Shown piece after piece: positions 17,142 to 26,150 of a stretch of DNA of 64,000 nucleotides. Made by a program: the position numbers and the translations under genes. Below the pieces are notes generated by a model. That model saw only the letters and a list, made by a program, of their open reading frames with translations. It was not told the DNA's origin and ran no database searches. Each line of letters opens with the position of its first letter. The stretch's first letter is position 1. The DNA comes from Gillisella taibaishanensis (GTDB lineage Bacteria > Pseudomonadota > Alphaproteobacteria > Rhizobiales > Rhizobiaceae), in assembly GCF_001938985.1 (NCBI RefSeq), contig NZ_MKIN01000021.1, positions 186,001 through 250,000 of the forward strand, in the 5' to 3' direction.

Positions 17142-17984
17142 TCATCGCACCGCGGCTCCCGACACGGCCGTGACGATATATTTCTGGAAAAACAGATAGA
17201 TGATCAGGATAGGCGCGCCTGCAAACACCGCCTGCGCCATGAGATAGCCAATACCCTCCGACTGGCCGAAATTGGTCTGGGTGGAGGCGAGGCCCACTGT
17301 CAGCGTGTACATGTCCTTCTTGGTGGCCGAGATCAGCGGCCAGAAATAATCGTTCCAGGATCCGAGAAAGGTGAAGATGCCAAGCGTTGCCTGAGCCGGC
17401 AGCGTCAGCGGCAGCAGCACTTTCCAGAAGATCTTCAGCCGACTGGCATTGTCGAGCAGCGCCGCCTCATCCAGATCGCGCGGAATGGCGCGGAAATACT
17501 GGGTCATCAGGAACACGCCGAAGGCGCTGGACAGGCCGGGCAGGATCAGCCCCGGATAGGTATTATGCAGGCCAAGCATGCTGAAGATCTGATGGCGAGC
17601 GACCAGTACCGCCTGTTCAGGCACCGCGAGCCCGAACAGCACGACGACGAACAGGATATCGCGGCCCGGGAAATTGAGCCGGGCAAAGCCATAGCCGGCG
17701 AGCGACGACAGTATCAGCGTGCCCAGGGTGAGGCTGACCGAGACGATCAGGCTGTTGAGCACCCAGCGGAACACCGAGGACGTGTTGATGATATTGATGT
17801 AATTGCCGATGATATAGGGCGCATGGAACACCGAATTGGGATCGGCCATCAGCGCGCTGTTTTCTTTCAGCGACAGGCCGATCACCCAGAGGATTGGCAG
17901 CACCATCACCAGCGACAGCAACACGACCAAGGCGAGTACGATTCGGTCGCCAAGACGGCTATGGGAAGACGAAAAGCCGCTCAT
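17142..17984 (-). CDS. Sugar ABC transporter permease (MalG-type)
   Basis: A 280-residue inner-membrane permease with six predicted helices and the cytoplasmic EAA loop (YFRAIPRDLDEAALLDNA, about residues 170-187) that docks on the ATPase. It overlaps the upstream permease by 4 nt and precedes the binding protein gene by 30 nt. It forms the channel together with the MalF-type partner. Confidence 0.88.
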   Translation of the reverse strand: MSGFSSSHSRLGDRIVLALVVLLSLVMVLPILWVIGLSLKENSALMADPNSVFHAPYIIGNYINIINTSSVFRWVLNSLIVSVSLTLGTLILSSLAGYGFARLNFPGRDILFVVVLFGLAVPEQAVLVARHQIFSMLGLHNTYPGLILPGLSSAFGVFLMTQYFRAIPRDLDEAALLDNASRLKIFWKVLLPLTLPAQATLGIFTFLGSWNDYFWPLISATKKDMYTLTVGLASTQTNFGQSEGIGYLMAQAVFAGAPILIIYLFFQKYIVTAVSGAAVR

Positions 17985-18877
17985 GCCACCTCTCCTTTGC
18001 GTCGGGTCACAAGATACTGGCCCATCGCGGCAAGCAGGATCAGAATGAACAGCACTTCGGACGCCGCCGCTCCAAGACCGAGATCCCAGCGCCGGAAGGT
18101 GACTTCGTAAATGTAAAGAACGATTGGCCTGGTCACATTGTTCGGCCCGCCCCTGGTCATCAGCAGCGCTTGGCCAAACAGCTGGAATTGCAGCACGATC
18201 TGGATAATGACAACGAGAATGAAGGTGCGCTTGATCGACGGCAGGGTGATGGCCGTCAGCGTACGCCAGCGGCTGGCATTGTCGAGTGCCGCCGCCTCAT
18301 AGATATCGCCGGGGATCTGTTGCAGGGCCGAGAGAAACAGCATCATCGGCAGGCCGAGGCACCACCAGACCGTGGCGATGGCAATCGCGATCATCGCCAG
18401 ATCAGGATCGGACAGTGCCGCCGGAGCCTGAGCTCCGAACCAGCCGAAAATTGTCGCCAGCAAACCGAATTGCGGGATGAACACGATCCGCCAGATCAGC
18501 GTAACGATGGTGACTGACAGCACCGATGAAGCGAAGAACAACGTGCGAAACACCGCTGCGGAGCGCGTATTGCGGTTGAGCGCCAGCGCCAGAAACAGGC
18601 CGAGCAACGCAAGGGCCGGGACTGTCAGCAGCACGAAGTAGAACGTATTCCAGATCGACTGGATGAAAACCGCATCGCGAAACAGCCTGACATAATTGTC
18701 GATGCCGACAAAACGGCCGCTCGAGAACATATCGGCCTTATGAAAGCTGAGCCAGATGCCCCAGATCAGCGGAAAGACCAGCAGTGTTGAAAAGAACAGC
18801 AGATACGGCGCAACGAACACGGCGTTGCGCCAGCGTGGCTGATGGATGCTGAAAGAGGAGACGGCGCTACACGGCAT
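17981..18877 (-). CDS. Sugar ABC transporter permease (MalF-type)
   Basis: A 298-residue permease with six helices and the EAA loop IPGDIYEAAALDNASRWR. The start at 18877 is chosen because GGAGG lies 9 nt upstream; the longest frame would begin at 18943, deep within the ATPase gene. Even so the gene overlaps the ATPase stop by 11 nt. The first helix follows at about residues 18-40. Confidence 0.85.
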   Translation of the reverse strand: MPCSAVSSFSIHQPRWRNAVFVAPYLLFFSTLLVFPLIWGIWLSFHKADMFSSGRFVGIDNYVRLFRDAVFIQSIWNTFYFVLLTVPALALLGLFLALALNRNTRSAAVFRTLFFASSVLSVTIVTLIWRIVFIPQFGLLATIFGWFGAQAPAALSDPDLAMIAIAIATVWWCLGLPMMLFLSALQQIPGDIYEAAALDNASRWRTLTAITLPSIKRTFILVVIIQIVLQFQLFGQALLMTRGGPNNVTRPIVLYIYEVTFRRWDLGLGAAASEVLFILILLAAMGQYLVTRRKGEVA

Positions 18878-19970
18878 TGGACAGTGCCTCCGCATGAAAG
18901 GCCAGCCCCTCGCCGTCAAACAGATGCGCCTTCTCACCTTCAAAACGCAAGCCGACGGGGTCGCCGATCTTCAGTTGAGTCTGGCCTGGCGCCGCCGCAA
19001 CGACGCTCTGGCCATCGATGAGCCGCGTATAGATAAGTGTACGATCACCCAGCCGCTCCAGGACCTCAATGACGCCATCGGCATCGCCAGCACCTGGTGG
19101 TGTGACATGGACGGCTTCGGCACGAATGCCGAGCGCCACGGCTGACGCGGATCGAGATGGATCAATGGCAGTGGAGATCGCGACATGCTGGCCGCAGCGG
19201 GCAACCATGCCGGAGCCCGAGGGCTGCAAGCCGCTCACATCGAGAAAATTCATCGCGGGCGCGCCGACGAAACCGGCGACGAAGCGCGTGGCGGGCCGCT
19301 CGTAGATCTCCATCGGTGTGCCGATCTGCTCGATACGGCGGTTGTTCATGACGACGATCCGGTCAGCCAGCGTCATCGCTTCGGTCTGATCATGAGTGAC
19401 GAAGATCATCGTCGAGCGCAGCCGCTGGTGCAGTTGCGCCAGTTCGATCCGGGTGCGGGTGCGTAATGCGGCGTCAAGATTGGAGAGCGGCTCGTCAAAC
19501 AGGAAAGCTTTCGGCTCCTTGACGACGGCGCGGCCGATGGCGACGCGCTGACGCTGGCCGCCGGACAACTGGCCCGGCTTGCGCTCCAGCAGGTGGCCGA
19601 TTTCCAGCATCCGTGCCGCCTCGGCAATCCGATCCTCGATCATGGCGCGCGAAACGGCGATGTTTTCAAGCCCGAAGGCCATGTTCTGCTTCACCGTCAT
19701 ATGCGGGTAGAGCGCATAGGACTGGAACACCATGGCGACGCCGCGCTGGCCGGGCGGCAACGCATCGATCCGCGCGCCATTGATGCTGATCTCGCCGCTA
19801 TCGACGCTTTCAAGCCCGGCAATCATCCGCAGCAAGGTCGATTTCCCGCAGCCGGACGGGCCAAGGAACACGACGAATTCATGGGCTGGAATGGACAGGG
19901 AAAGCCCATCCAGCACAGTCATGGCGCCATAGCTCTTGCGGACATTGCTGATTTCGATCTGCGCCGTCAT
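18867..19970 (-). CDS. Sugar ABC transporter ATPase (MalK/UgpC-type)
   Basis: A 367-residue ATPase with Walker A GPSGCGKST (about 38-46), Q-loop, signature LSGGQRQRVA, Walker B FLFDEPLSNLD and the switch His in FVTHDQTEAM. A C-terminal TOBE/MalK regulatory domain (from about residue 235) ends in LRFEGEKAHLFDGEG. It energises the two following permeases. It starts 36 nt after the arabinofuranosidase gene in the same operon. Confidence 0.9.
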   Translation of the reverse strand: MTAQIEISNVRKSYGAMTVLDGLSLSIPAHEFVVFLGPSGCGKSTLLRMIAGLESVDSGEISINGARIDALPPGQRGVAMVFQSYALYPHMTVKQNMAFGLENIAVSRAMIEDRIAEAARMLEIGHLLERKPGQLSGGQRQRVAIGRAVVKEPKAFLFDEPLSNLDAALRTRTRIELAQLHQRLRSTMIFVTHDQTEAMTLADRIVVMNNRRIEQIGTPMEIYERPATRFVAGFVGAPAMNFLDVSGLQPSGSGMVARCGQHVAISTAIDPSRSASAVALGIRAEAVHVTPPGAGDADGVIEVLERLGDRTLIYTRLIDGQSVVAAAPGQTQLKIGDPVGLRFEGEKAHLFDGEGLAFHAEALSNAV

Positions 19971-20006
19971 TGCTACCTCCTCCCAAAGGCCAGATGCTGA
20001 AAGCCG

Positions 20007-21533
20007 CTATTGCGCTGCCGGCTGCAGCTTGATCCGGATCATCTGGTAGGACATCGGCGGGAACGTACCGGCAAGGCTGGCACCATCGATCACGAGGCCA
20101 TCGCCCGCGCGCGGCGCGACTTCCATCATCTGCTCCAGCGAGTTGACCGCCTTCAGGTCGGCATGGGTCATGACCTGGTAATCGGCAATAGACGGTGCGG
20201 CGGCAAAGCCCTGCAAATCGAAAGCCGTTTCGATCGCCGTCTGCGACCGGTTGACCACGAAGAAGCTCAGGAAGCCACCCTCGGCATCATGAACGGCTGC
20301 GACATCGAGACTGTCGACTTCACCGATATCAGCGACCTCATAGGTCGGGCTCTTGACCCTGAGATCAAGCGCTGTGCCGCGGCCATAGCGGGAAGCAAAC
20401 ATATAGGGGTAGAAAATCGTCTGCCGCCATGCTTCACCACCGGGCGCCGTCATGATCGGCGCAATCACGTTGACCAGCTGCGCCAGGCAGGCGATCCGCA
20501 CCACGTTGGAACGGCGAATGAAGGTGTTGAGGATCAGGCCAACCTGCAGCACATCCTCGAAATTATAGATGTCTTCGAGCAATGGCGGCGCAAAGGGCCA
20601 GCCATCATTGCCTTTCAGGATTTTCTCGTCCTGCTCCTTGGAATGGTACCAGACATTCCACTCGTCGAAGGAAATGTAGACGTCCTTCGAAGACCGCTTC
20701 TTGGCCTTGATGAAGTCGATCACGCCGGAAACCGAGACAATGTAATCGTCCAGCTTCTTGTTCTGGGCGAGATAATTCGGCGTGTCGCCTGCCTTGTTGT
20801 CGAAATACATGTGCAGGGAAATGTAATCGACCTCATTGTAGGTATGGTCGAGAACGGTGGCCTCCCACTGCGGATAGGTCGGCATTTTCGCGTTCGACGA
20901 GCCGCAGACGATCAATTCAAGCGAGCTGTCAAACGACCGCATCGCCTTCGCCGTCTCATGGGCCAGACGGCCGTATTCGTCAGCCGATTTGTGGCCGATC
21001 TGCCAGGGGCCGTCCATCTCGTTGCCGAGGCACCAAAGCTTGACATTGAAGGGCTCTGCTCGGCCGTTGCCGATACGCAGATCGCTCCAATAACTGCCGC
21101 CGGGATGATTGGCATATTCGAGAAAATTGCGGGCTTCATCCAGCCCGCGCGAGCCGAGATTGACCGCCAACATCATTTCCGTGCCGACCGAGCTGCACCA
21201 ATCGGAAAACTCGTGCAGACCCACCTCGTTGCTTTCAGACGTATGCCAGGCAAGGTCGAGGCGAACCGGACGCTGATCCTTAGGACCAATACCGTCTTCC
21301 CAGTTATAGGCCGAGACGAAATTGCCGCCAGGGTAGCGCACGATCGGCACATCGATTTCACGCACCAGATCGATTACGTCCCGGCGCATGCCGTTTTCAT
21401 CAGCGGTAGGGTGCTCAGGCTCATAGATGCCGGTGTAGACCGCCCGGCCGAGATGCTCGATGAAGGAGCCGTAGAGCCTGGGATCGATCTCCGCAATGCT
21501 GTAATCGGCATGCGCCAACACGGTCGCCTTCAT
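20007..21533 (-). CDS. Alpha-L-arabinofuranosidase, GH51
   Basis: A 508-residue glycoside hydrolase of family 51. The acid/base glutamate is in CLGNEMDGPW (Glu172) and the nucleophile in YISFDEWNVWY (Glu291), with the conserved RYPGGNFVSAYNWEDGIGP near the N-terminus. It removes terminal arabinofuranose from arabinan and arabinoxylan oligosaccharides. There is no signal peptide, so it works in the cytoplasm on imported oligosaccharides, matching the ABC genes behind it. The ATG at 21533 is chosen because GGAGG is 6 nt before it; the ATG at 21539 touches that site directly. The gene is probably controlled by the ArsR-like protein encoded just upstream. Confidence 0.92.
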   Translation of the reverse strand: MKATVLAHADYSIAEIDPRLYGSFIEHLGRAVYTGIYEPEHPTADENGMRRDVIDLVREIDVPIVRYPGGNFVSAYNWEDGIGPKDQRPVRLDLAWHTSESNEVGLHEFSDWCSSVGTEMMLAVNLGSRGLDEARNFLEYANHPGGSYWSDLRIGNGRAEPFNVKLWCLGNEMDGPWQIGHKSADEYGRLAHETAKAMRSFDSSLELIVCGSSNAKMPTYPQWEATVLDHTYNEVDYISLHMYFDNKAGDTPNYLAQNKKLDDYIVSVSGVIDFIKAKKRSSKDVYISFDEWNVWYHSKEQDEKILKGNDGWPFAPPLLEDIYNFEDVLQVGLILNTFIRRSNVVRIACLAQLVNVIAPIMTAPGGEAWRQTIFYPYMFASRYGRGTALDLRVKSPTYEVADIGEVDSLDVAAVHDAEGGFLSFFVVNRSQTAIETAFDLQGFAAAPSIADYQVMTHADLKAVNSLEQMMEVAPRAGDGLVIDGASLAGTFPPMSYQMIRIKLQPAAQ

Positions 21534-21763
21534 AGTCATCCTCCCATTTATATCGTATTTTTTGATTTAAAACACCTTCTCGGATATACAATCGCGATTT
21601 TCAGAGTGCGTCAAGACAGAAAACACGGCAATCGGGCGTTAATGAATGCTGCATCACAGCAAAAAAGCTCAATGACAACAGTATGACAGCCAGATGAAGG
21701 TCCTGACAAAAGCACCTGAATAAAGCCGACACCTCCGCGCATCGAAATCAGAAATGCGGATAT

Positions 21764-22690
21764 TCAAGCTGTCCGGATGCGCAAAACGATATCCTGATCG
21801 TAATTGCCGAAACCTCGGCCGAAAATGTTGATGCCACCGGGATGGCGAGCGTCATCGCGCACGCCGATCCGCACTCGAATCGAATGGTGGCCGAGCAGAT
21901 CGATGGCGTCGAGATCGATGGACGAAATCTTCACGCCGTCGACAAAAGTGCCTTCAGCGCTGATCCGCCAGTTCTTCAGCTTGCCATATTGCGAGCCCTT
22001 CAGTTTCCACCATCCCGGGGTATAGACACCGCGCTTGTCGCCGAAATCGCCAGGAGAAGTCCAGGTGCCGACATCGGTGCCGTTGATGGAGAGCGTGATG
22101 TCGGAAGGCCAGTCGGCGCTGGTGCCGGGGACTTCGGAACTGAGCTCCATGGCAATCTCGATTTCCCGGATCTGCGCGCCGGAAAGCTTGGCATTGTTGG
22201 GAAATTGATATTCGACATAGCCCCGGGTGAACCAGATCAGCCCGGCCTTCATCCTATCAGGATCAAGGAAAGTATTGGGCACATCGAGCAGCCCGATAAT
22301 GCCGTCTGGCGAGCAGAGACCACAGGGTGCCGTCACCTCGTAGCTGGTATAGAGGCCGATCGGCATCGACACTTCAATGGCATTTGCGTCGATCTCCCGC
22401 CGGTCGCTTTTGAAGACGACCAGCACTTCCTCCGCCGTTGGATAACAGATTTTCTGGCTACCCTTGCGCGCCTTCTGGCTTTCGGTGCGGATCAGCCCCG
22501 CCTCTTCCAGCACCTGCAGATTAGTGGAGACGGTGGATTGCGGCAGGGACAGGTGTGCGGCGATGTCATTGACATTCATCGCGCCTTTTTCATGCAGCAG
22601 CTTGAGCATCGATACCCTGAGCGGCGATGCCAGCCCCTTGAGAACAGCCATTCCCTCTTCCGGGTCAATCACAAGGAAATTTCTGCTCAT
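21764..22690 (-). CDS. ArsR-type regulator with large beta-rich C-terminal domain
   Basis: A 308-residue protein. Residues about 12-85 are an ArsR winged helix (LKGLASPLRVSMLKLLHEKG, then LSLPQSTVSTNLQVLEEAGLI). The remaining 200 residues are unusual for ArsR proteins. They look beta-rich, carry a CGLC pair near residue 123, and have a conserved-looking tryptophan/glycine segment (WTSPGDFGDKRGVYTPGWW) that resembles a sugar-binding sandwich. Such two-domain proteins accompany arabinofuranosidase genes, which fits the operon 230 nt downstream. A perfect 16-bp inverted repeat lies immediately upstream of the start, suggesting self-control. The ligand is probably a plant arabinoside, by inference. 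Confidence 0.75.
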   Translation of the reverse strand: MSRNFLVIDPEEGMAVLKGLASPLRVSMLKLLHEKGAMNVNDIAAHLSLPQSTVSTNLQVLEEAGLIRTESQKARKGSQKICYPTAEEVLVVFKSDRREIDANAIEVSMPIGLYTSYEVTAPCGLCSPDGIIGLLDVPNTFLDPDRMKAGLIWFTRGYVEYQFPNNAKLSGAQIREIEIAMELSSEVPGTSADWPSDITLSINGTDVGTWTSPGDFGDKRGVYTPGWWKLKGSQYGKLKNWRISAEGTFVDGVKISSIDLDAIDLLGHHSIRVRIGVRDDARHPGGINIFGRGFGNYDQDIVLRIRTA

Positions 22691-22694
22691 GGGC

Positions 22695-22736
22695 TGATAT
22701 CAATCCGAAAAGAAGGTCTCTTTCGGATTGATATCA
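22695..22736. promoter_or_regulatory. Perfect inverted-repeat operator upstream of the ArsR-type gene
   Basis: TGATATCAATCCGAAA (22695-22710) is exactly mirrored at 22721-22736 across 10 nt. It begins 5 nt from the ArsR start codon. No T tract follows on either strand, so a regulator site is more likely than a terminator for the peptidase gene. Confidence 0.7.
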
Positions 22737-22768
22737 CGAATCCTGATTGAATCAACGCCGGCTACGGA

Positions 22769-24148
22769 TCAGAGTTGCTTCAATTCATCGGCCTTCTCAC
22801 CGATGTCGAGAAACAGTCCGGTCATGATCCGCATGCCCTCTTCGGCGATGGAAAGAAGCGCGTGCTCGTTCGGCCCATGCTGGCCGCATTCGGCATGGGC
22901 ATGCGGCACCCAAATGGTGGGAAGACCGAGAATATCGGTAAAAGCGTCGTTTGGCAGCGACCCGGCCAGATTGGGCAAGACATGCACGGCCTTGCCGCTG
23001 GTGCGGGCAAGGGATTGCTCGACGAAACGCACCCAGGGATGATCGGGCGAAAAGCGCGTTGCCCGGAACGCCTCTCCGCGCGCCGCCTCCACCGCAACCA
23101 TCGAGAAGCCATTGGCGTCGAGATGCTGGCGCAATGCCGGCAGAATGCCATCCATATCCGTGCCGACCACGAAGCGTAGCTGGCAGGTGGCACGGGCCGA
23201 GCCTGAAATCGCATTCTGCGGCGCGTTGATATTGCCATTGGACATGGCGAGCACGGCAAAGGAATTCCAGCCGAACACCCGCTCGGAAGGCGTCAGTTCC
23301 GCTTGTCCCCAATCCGGGTCGTGCCGGCGCGGCGGCAGGTCCTTCAGCGCGGCTTTGATATCGTCCGTCAGGCTGTTCGGCAGCCATTCCGGGATCTGGA
23401 TCTGGCCGCGCTTGTCGACGATAGTTGCAATCGCGTGGGAGAGAATGATGGCGGGATCGGTCAGCAATCCACCGAAATTGCCGGAGTGATGGTCGCCGTC
23501 GCGCAGATTGACGATCAGGTTGAAGGCAAAACCACCGCGCGAACCCATGAACATGGTCGGCGTATCCACCGCCAGTCGCGGCCCATCCGAGGCTATCAGC
23601 ACATCGGCGGCCAGCGCCTCGCGCTTTGCTTGGAAGAACTCCCGCAGACCATAGGAGCCGGTCTCCTCAGCCATTTCAAGAATCAGCTTGACGTTGAAGC
23701 CGAGCTTGCCGTTTTCCCGCAAGATCAGTTCCAAGGCCTTGATGTTGATCAGATGCTGCATCTTGTTGTCGGCCGTGCCGCGCCCGTAGAGCTTCTCACC
23801 CTCTTGATGCAGCACGAAAGGCTCGAGCCCCTCGCGCCAGCGATGCGCCTCGCCATTGCAGACATCGCCATGGCCATAGATCAGCACGGTCGGCAGCGTC
23901 TCGTCCTCGATCAGGCTTGCCAGCAGCAGCGGCGCGCCGCCTTCTCTCGGGTTAGGAAAAATCTCGCTCTTGAAGCCGAGCGAAGCCAGCAGCGGCTGGA
24001 TGTCTTCGTTTAGATAGGCCTGCAAATCCTCCGGCTTGCCTTCGGATTGACTGACAGAGCGGCGCGCGACCAACTGCGCGAGGTCACCGGCCAGCTTACC
24101 GCTGAGCGCGTAGTCGGAAGCGTTGCGAATGAGGATCTCTCTGGTCAT
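22769..24148 (-). CDS. M20 family metallopeptidase (dipeptidase/deacylase)
   Basis: A 459-residue zinc hydrolase of the M20/ArgE/DapE superfamily. It has the metal ligands in IYGHGDVCNG, YGRGTADNKMQH and LEMAEETGS, and the dimerisation domain in the middle. It hydrolyses a dipeptide or N-acyl amino acid; the substrate is not evident. The start at 24148 (MTREILIRN) has AAGG 9 nt upstream; the frame start at 24178 has none. It is a single gene between the ArsR operator and a GntR regulator, and may belong to neither. Confidence 0.82.
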   Translation of the reverse strand: MTREILIRNASDYALSGKLAGDLAQLVARRSVSQSEGKPEDLQAYLNEDIQPLLASLGFKSEIFPNPREGGAPLLLASLIEDETLPTVLIYGHGDVCNGEAHRWREGLEPFVLHQEGEKLYGRGTADNKMQHLINIKALELILRENGKLGFNVKLILEMAEETGSYGLREFFQAKREALAADVLIASDGPRLAVDTPTMFMGSRGGFAFNLIVNLRDGDHHSGNFGGLLTDPAIILSHAIATIVDKRGQIQIPEWLPNSLTDDIKAALKDLPPRRHDPDWGQAELTPSERVFGWNSFAVLAMSNGNINAPQNAISGSARATCQLRFVVGTDMDGILPALRQHLDANGFSMVAVEAARGEAFRATRFSPDHPWVRFVEQSLARTSGKAVHVLPNLAGSLPNDAFTDILGLPTIWVPHAHAECGQHGPNEHALLSIAEEGMRIMTGLFLDIGEKADELKQL

Positions 24149-24235
24149 GAAAAAAGGCCTTATGTTCGTTACCGACATCTAAAATGGATTTAAGCGAATA
24201 GGGCTGTGAACCACAGCCCGCGCCTGATCAGCGGA

Positions 24236-24976
24236 TCAACCACCGTCCTTGCGCAGCGTGCGCGCCAAGGCCCGATGCCGCTCCTGCGACTTTTCAATAT
24301 GCTGGCGCATGGCGGCCCTGGCGCCATCGCTGTCCTGCGCCGCTATGGCATCGGCTATGCGGCCATGCTCCTCCACGACCTGCGACAGATAGGTCTCGCT
24401 GCGCGATGACGCGAGGTTGGGCAGGTTGGAACGGGGAATAGCCTGCGGCCCAAAACTCTGCAGGGCGCTGAGATAATAGCTATTGTTGGTCGCCCGGGCG
24501 ATCGCCAGATGAAAGTCGAAATCTGCCTTCGACGTGGGCGCCTTCTCGGCCACGAGATCGGCCATCATTTCATGGGCCGCGCGGATTTCGTATTCCTGGG
24601 CCGACGAGCGCCTGACCGCGGCAAGCGCAGCTGCTTCGGTTTCGATTGCCACCCGAAATTCCAGCATTTCAAGCGTTTTCGGTATGGTGCGCTGCTCTTC
24701 CGAACTCAGGCGCAGTTCCTGGCCCGGCAACTCGTCGGCTACAAACACGCCCTTGCCCTGGCGGGCATCGACCAGGCCAGCGGCACGCAGCTCCGCCAGT
24801 GCCTCGCGGATGACCGTGCGGCTGACGCCAAAGCGCTCGATCAGCCCCGGCTCAGTCGGCAACTGCGTGCCGATCGGCAGGTGTCCGGCCAGAATATCGG
24901 CCCTCAGTGCCTCGATCACACTCTCGGCAAGCCTTGGTTTGCGCTGCGCTTCGCTCGGGGAAGGAGCCTTGGCCAT
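24236..24976 (-). CDS. GntR/FadR-family regulator of the uronate operon
   Basis: A 246-residue regulator with a GntR winged helix (about residues 15-75, LPTEPGLIERFGVSRTVIRE) and an FCD ligand domain (about 100-230) with metal-binding residues such as the His in DFHLAIARATNN and EEHGRIADAI. It is divergent from the kdgD operon, and a 10-bp inverted repeat lies between them. FadR-type members here usually answer to a sugar acid or keto-sugar acid, which fits uronate breakdown. Repressor function is inferred. Confidence 0.82.
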   Translation of the reverse strand: MAKAPSPSEAQRKPRLAESVIEALRADILAGHLPIGTQLPTEPGLIERFGVSRTVIREALAELRAAGLVDARQGKGVFVADELPGQELRLSSEEQRTIPKTLEMLEFRVAIETEAAALAAVRRSSAQEYEIRAAHEMMADLVAEKAPTSKADFDFHLAIARATNNSYYLSALQSFGPQAIPRSNLPNLASSRSETYLSQVVEEHGRIADAIAAQDSDGARAAMRQHIEKSQERHRALARTLRKDGG

Positions 24977-25031
24977 GCATATCTCCAGATTTCCTGCCGA
25001 TGCCGGCTGGACAGGTGTTTTAATTCATATT

Positions 25032-25073
25032 ATGACTACGCTCGAAATCATGATACGACTAGGGCGTAGTCAT
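25032..25073. promoter_or_regulatory. Inverted repeat in the gntR-kdgD divergent promoter
   Basis: ATGACTACGC (25032-25041) is mirrored by GCGTAGTCAT (25064-25073), with a partly similar ATGATACGACTAG in between. It is a candidate operator set for the GntR protein. An AT-rich stretch before it (25018-25035) could be the -10 region of the regulator gene. Confidence 0.5.
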
Positions 25074-25078
25074 TATAA

Positions 25079-26065
<987 letters not shown>

Positions 26066-26150
26066 GACCAAGCCGCGTGGCAAGGCACCGGGAGCGCGCC
26101 CTGCCACACGGCTCGCATGAGCAGAAAATGGGTTCGGGAGGAACAGGACA

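Noticed and set aside
20010..21686. 558-codon plus-strand frame opposite the arabinofuranosidase gene
   Set aside because: It is an antisense open frame caused by GC-rich codon bias. The minus strand carries the GH51 catalytic motifs.
22695..22736. The 16-bp inverted repeat as terminator of the M20 peptidase gene
   Set aside because: No T tract follows on the minus strand. The repeat touches the ArsR start region and has the symmetry of a dimer-binding site.
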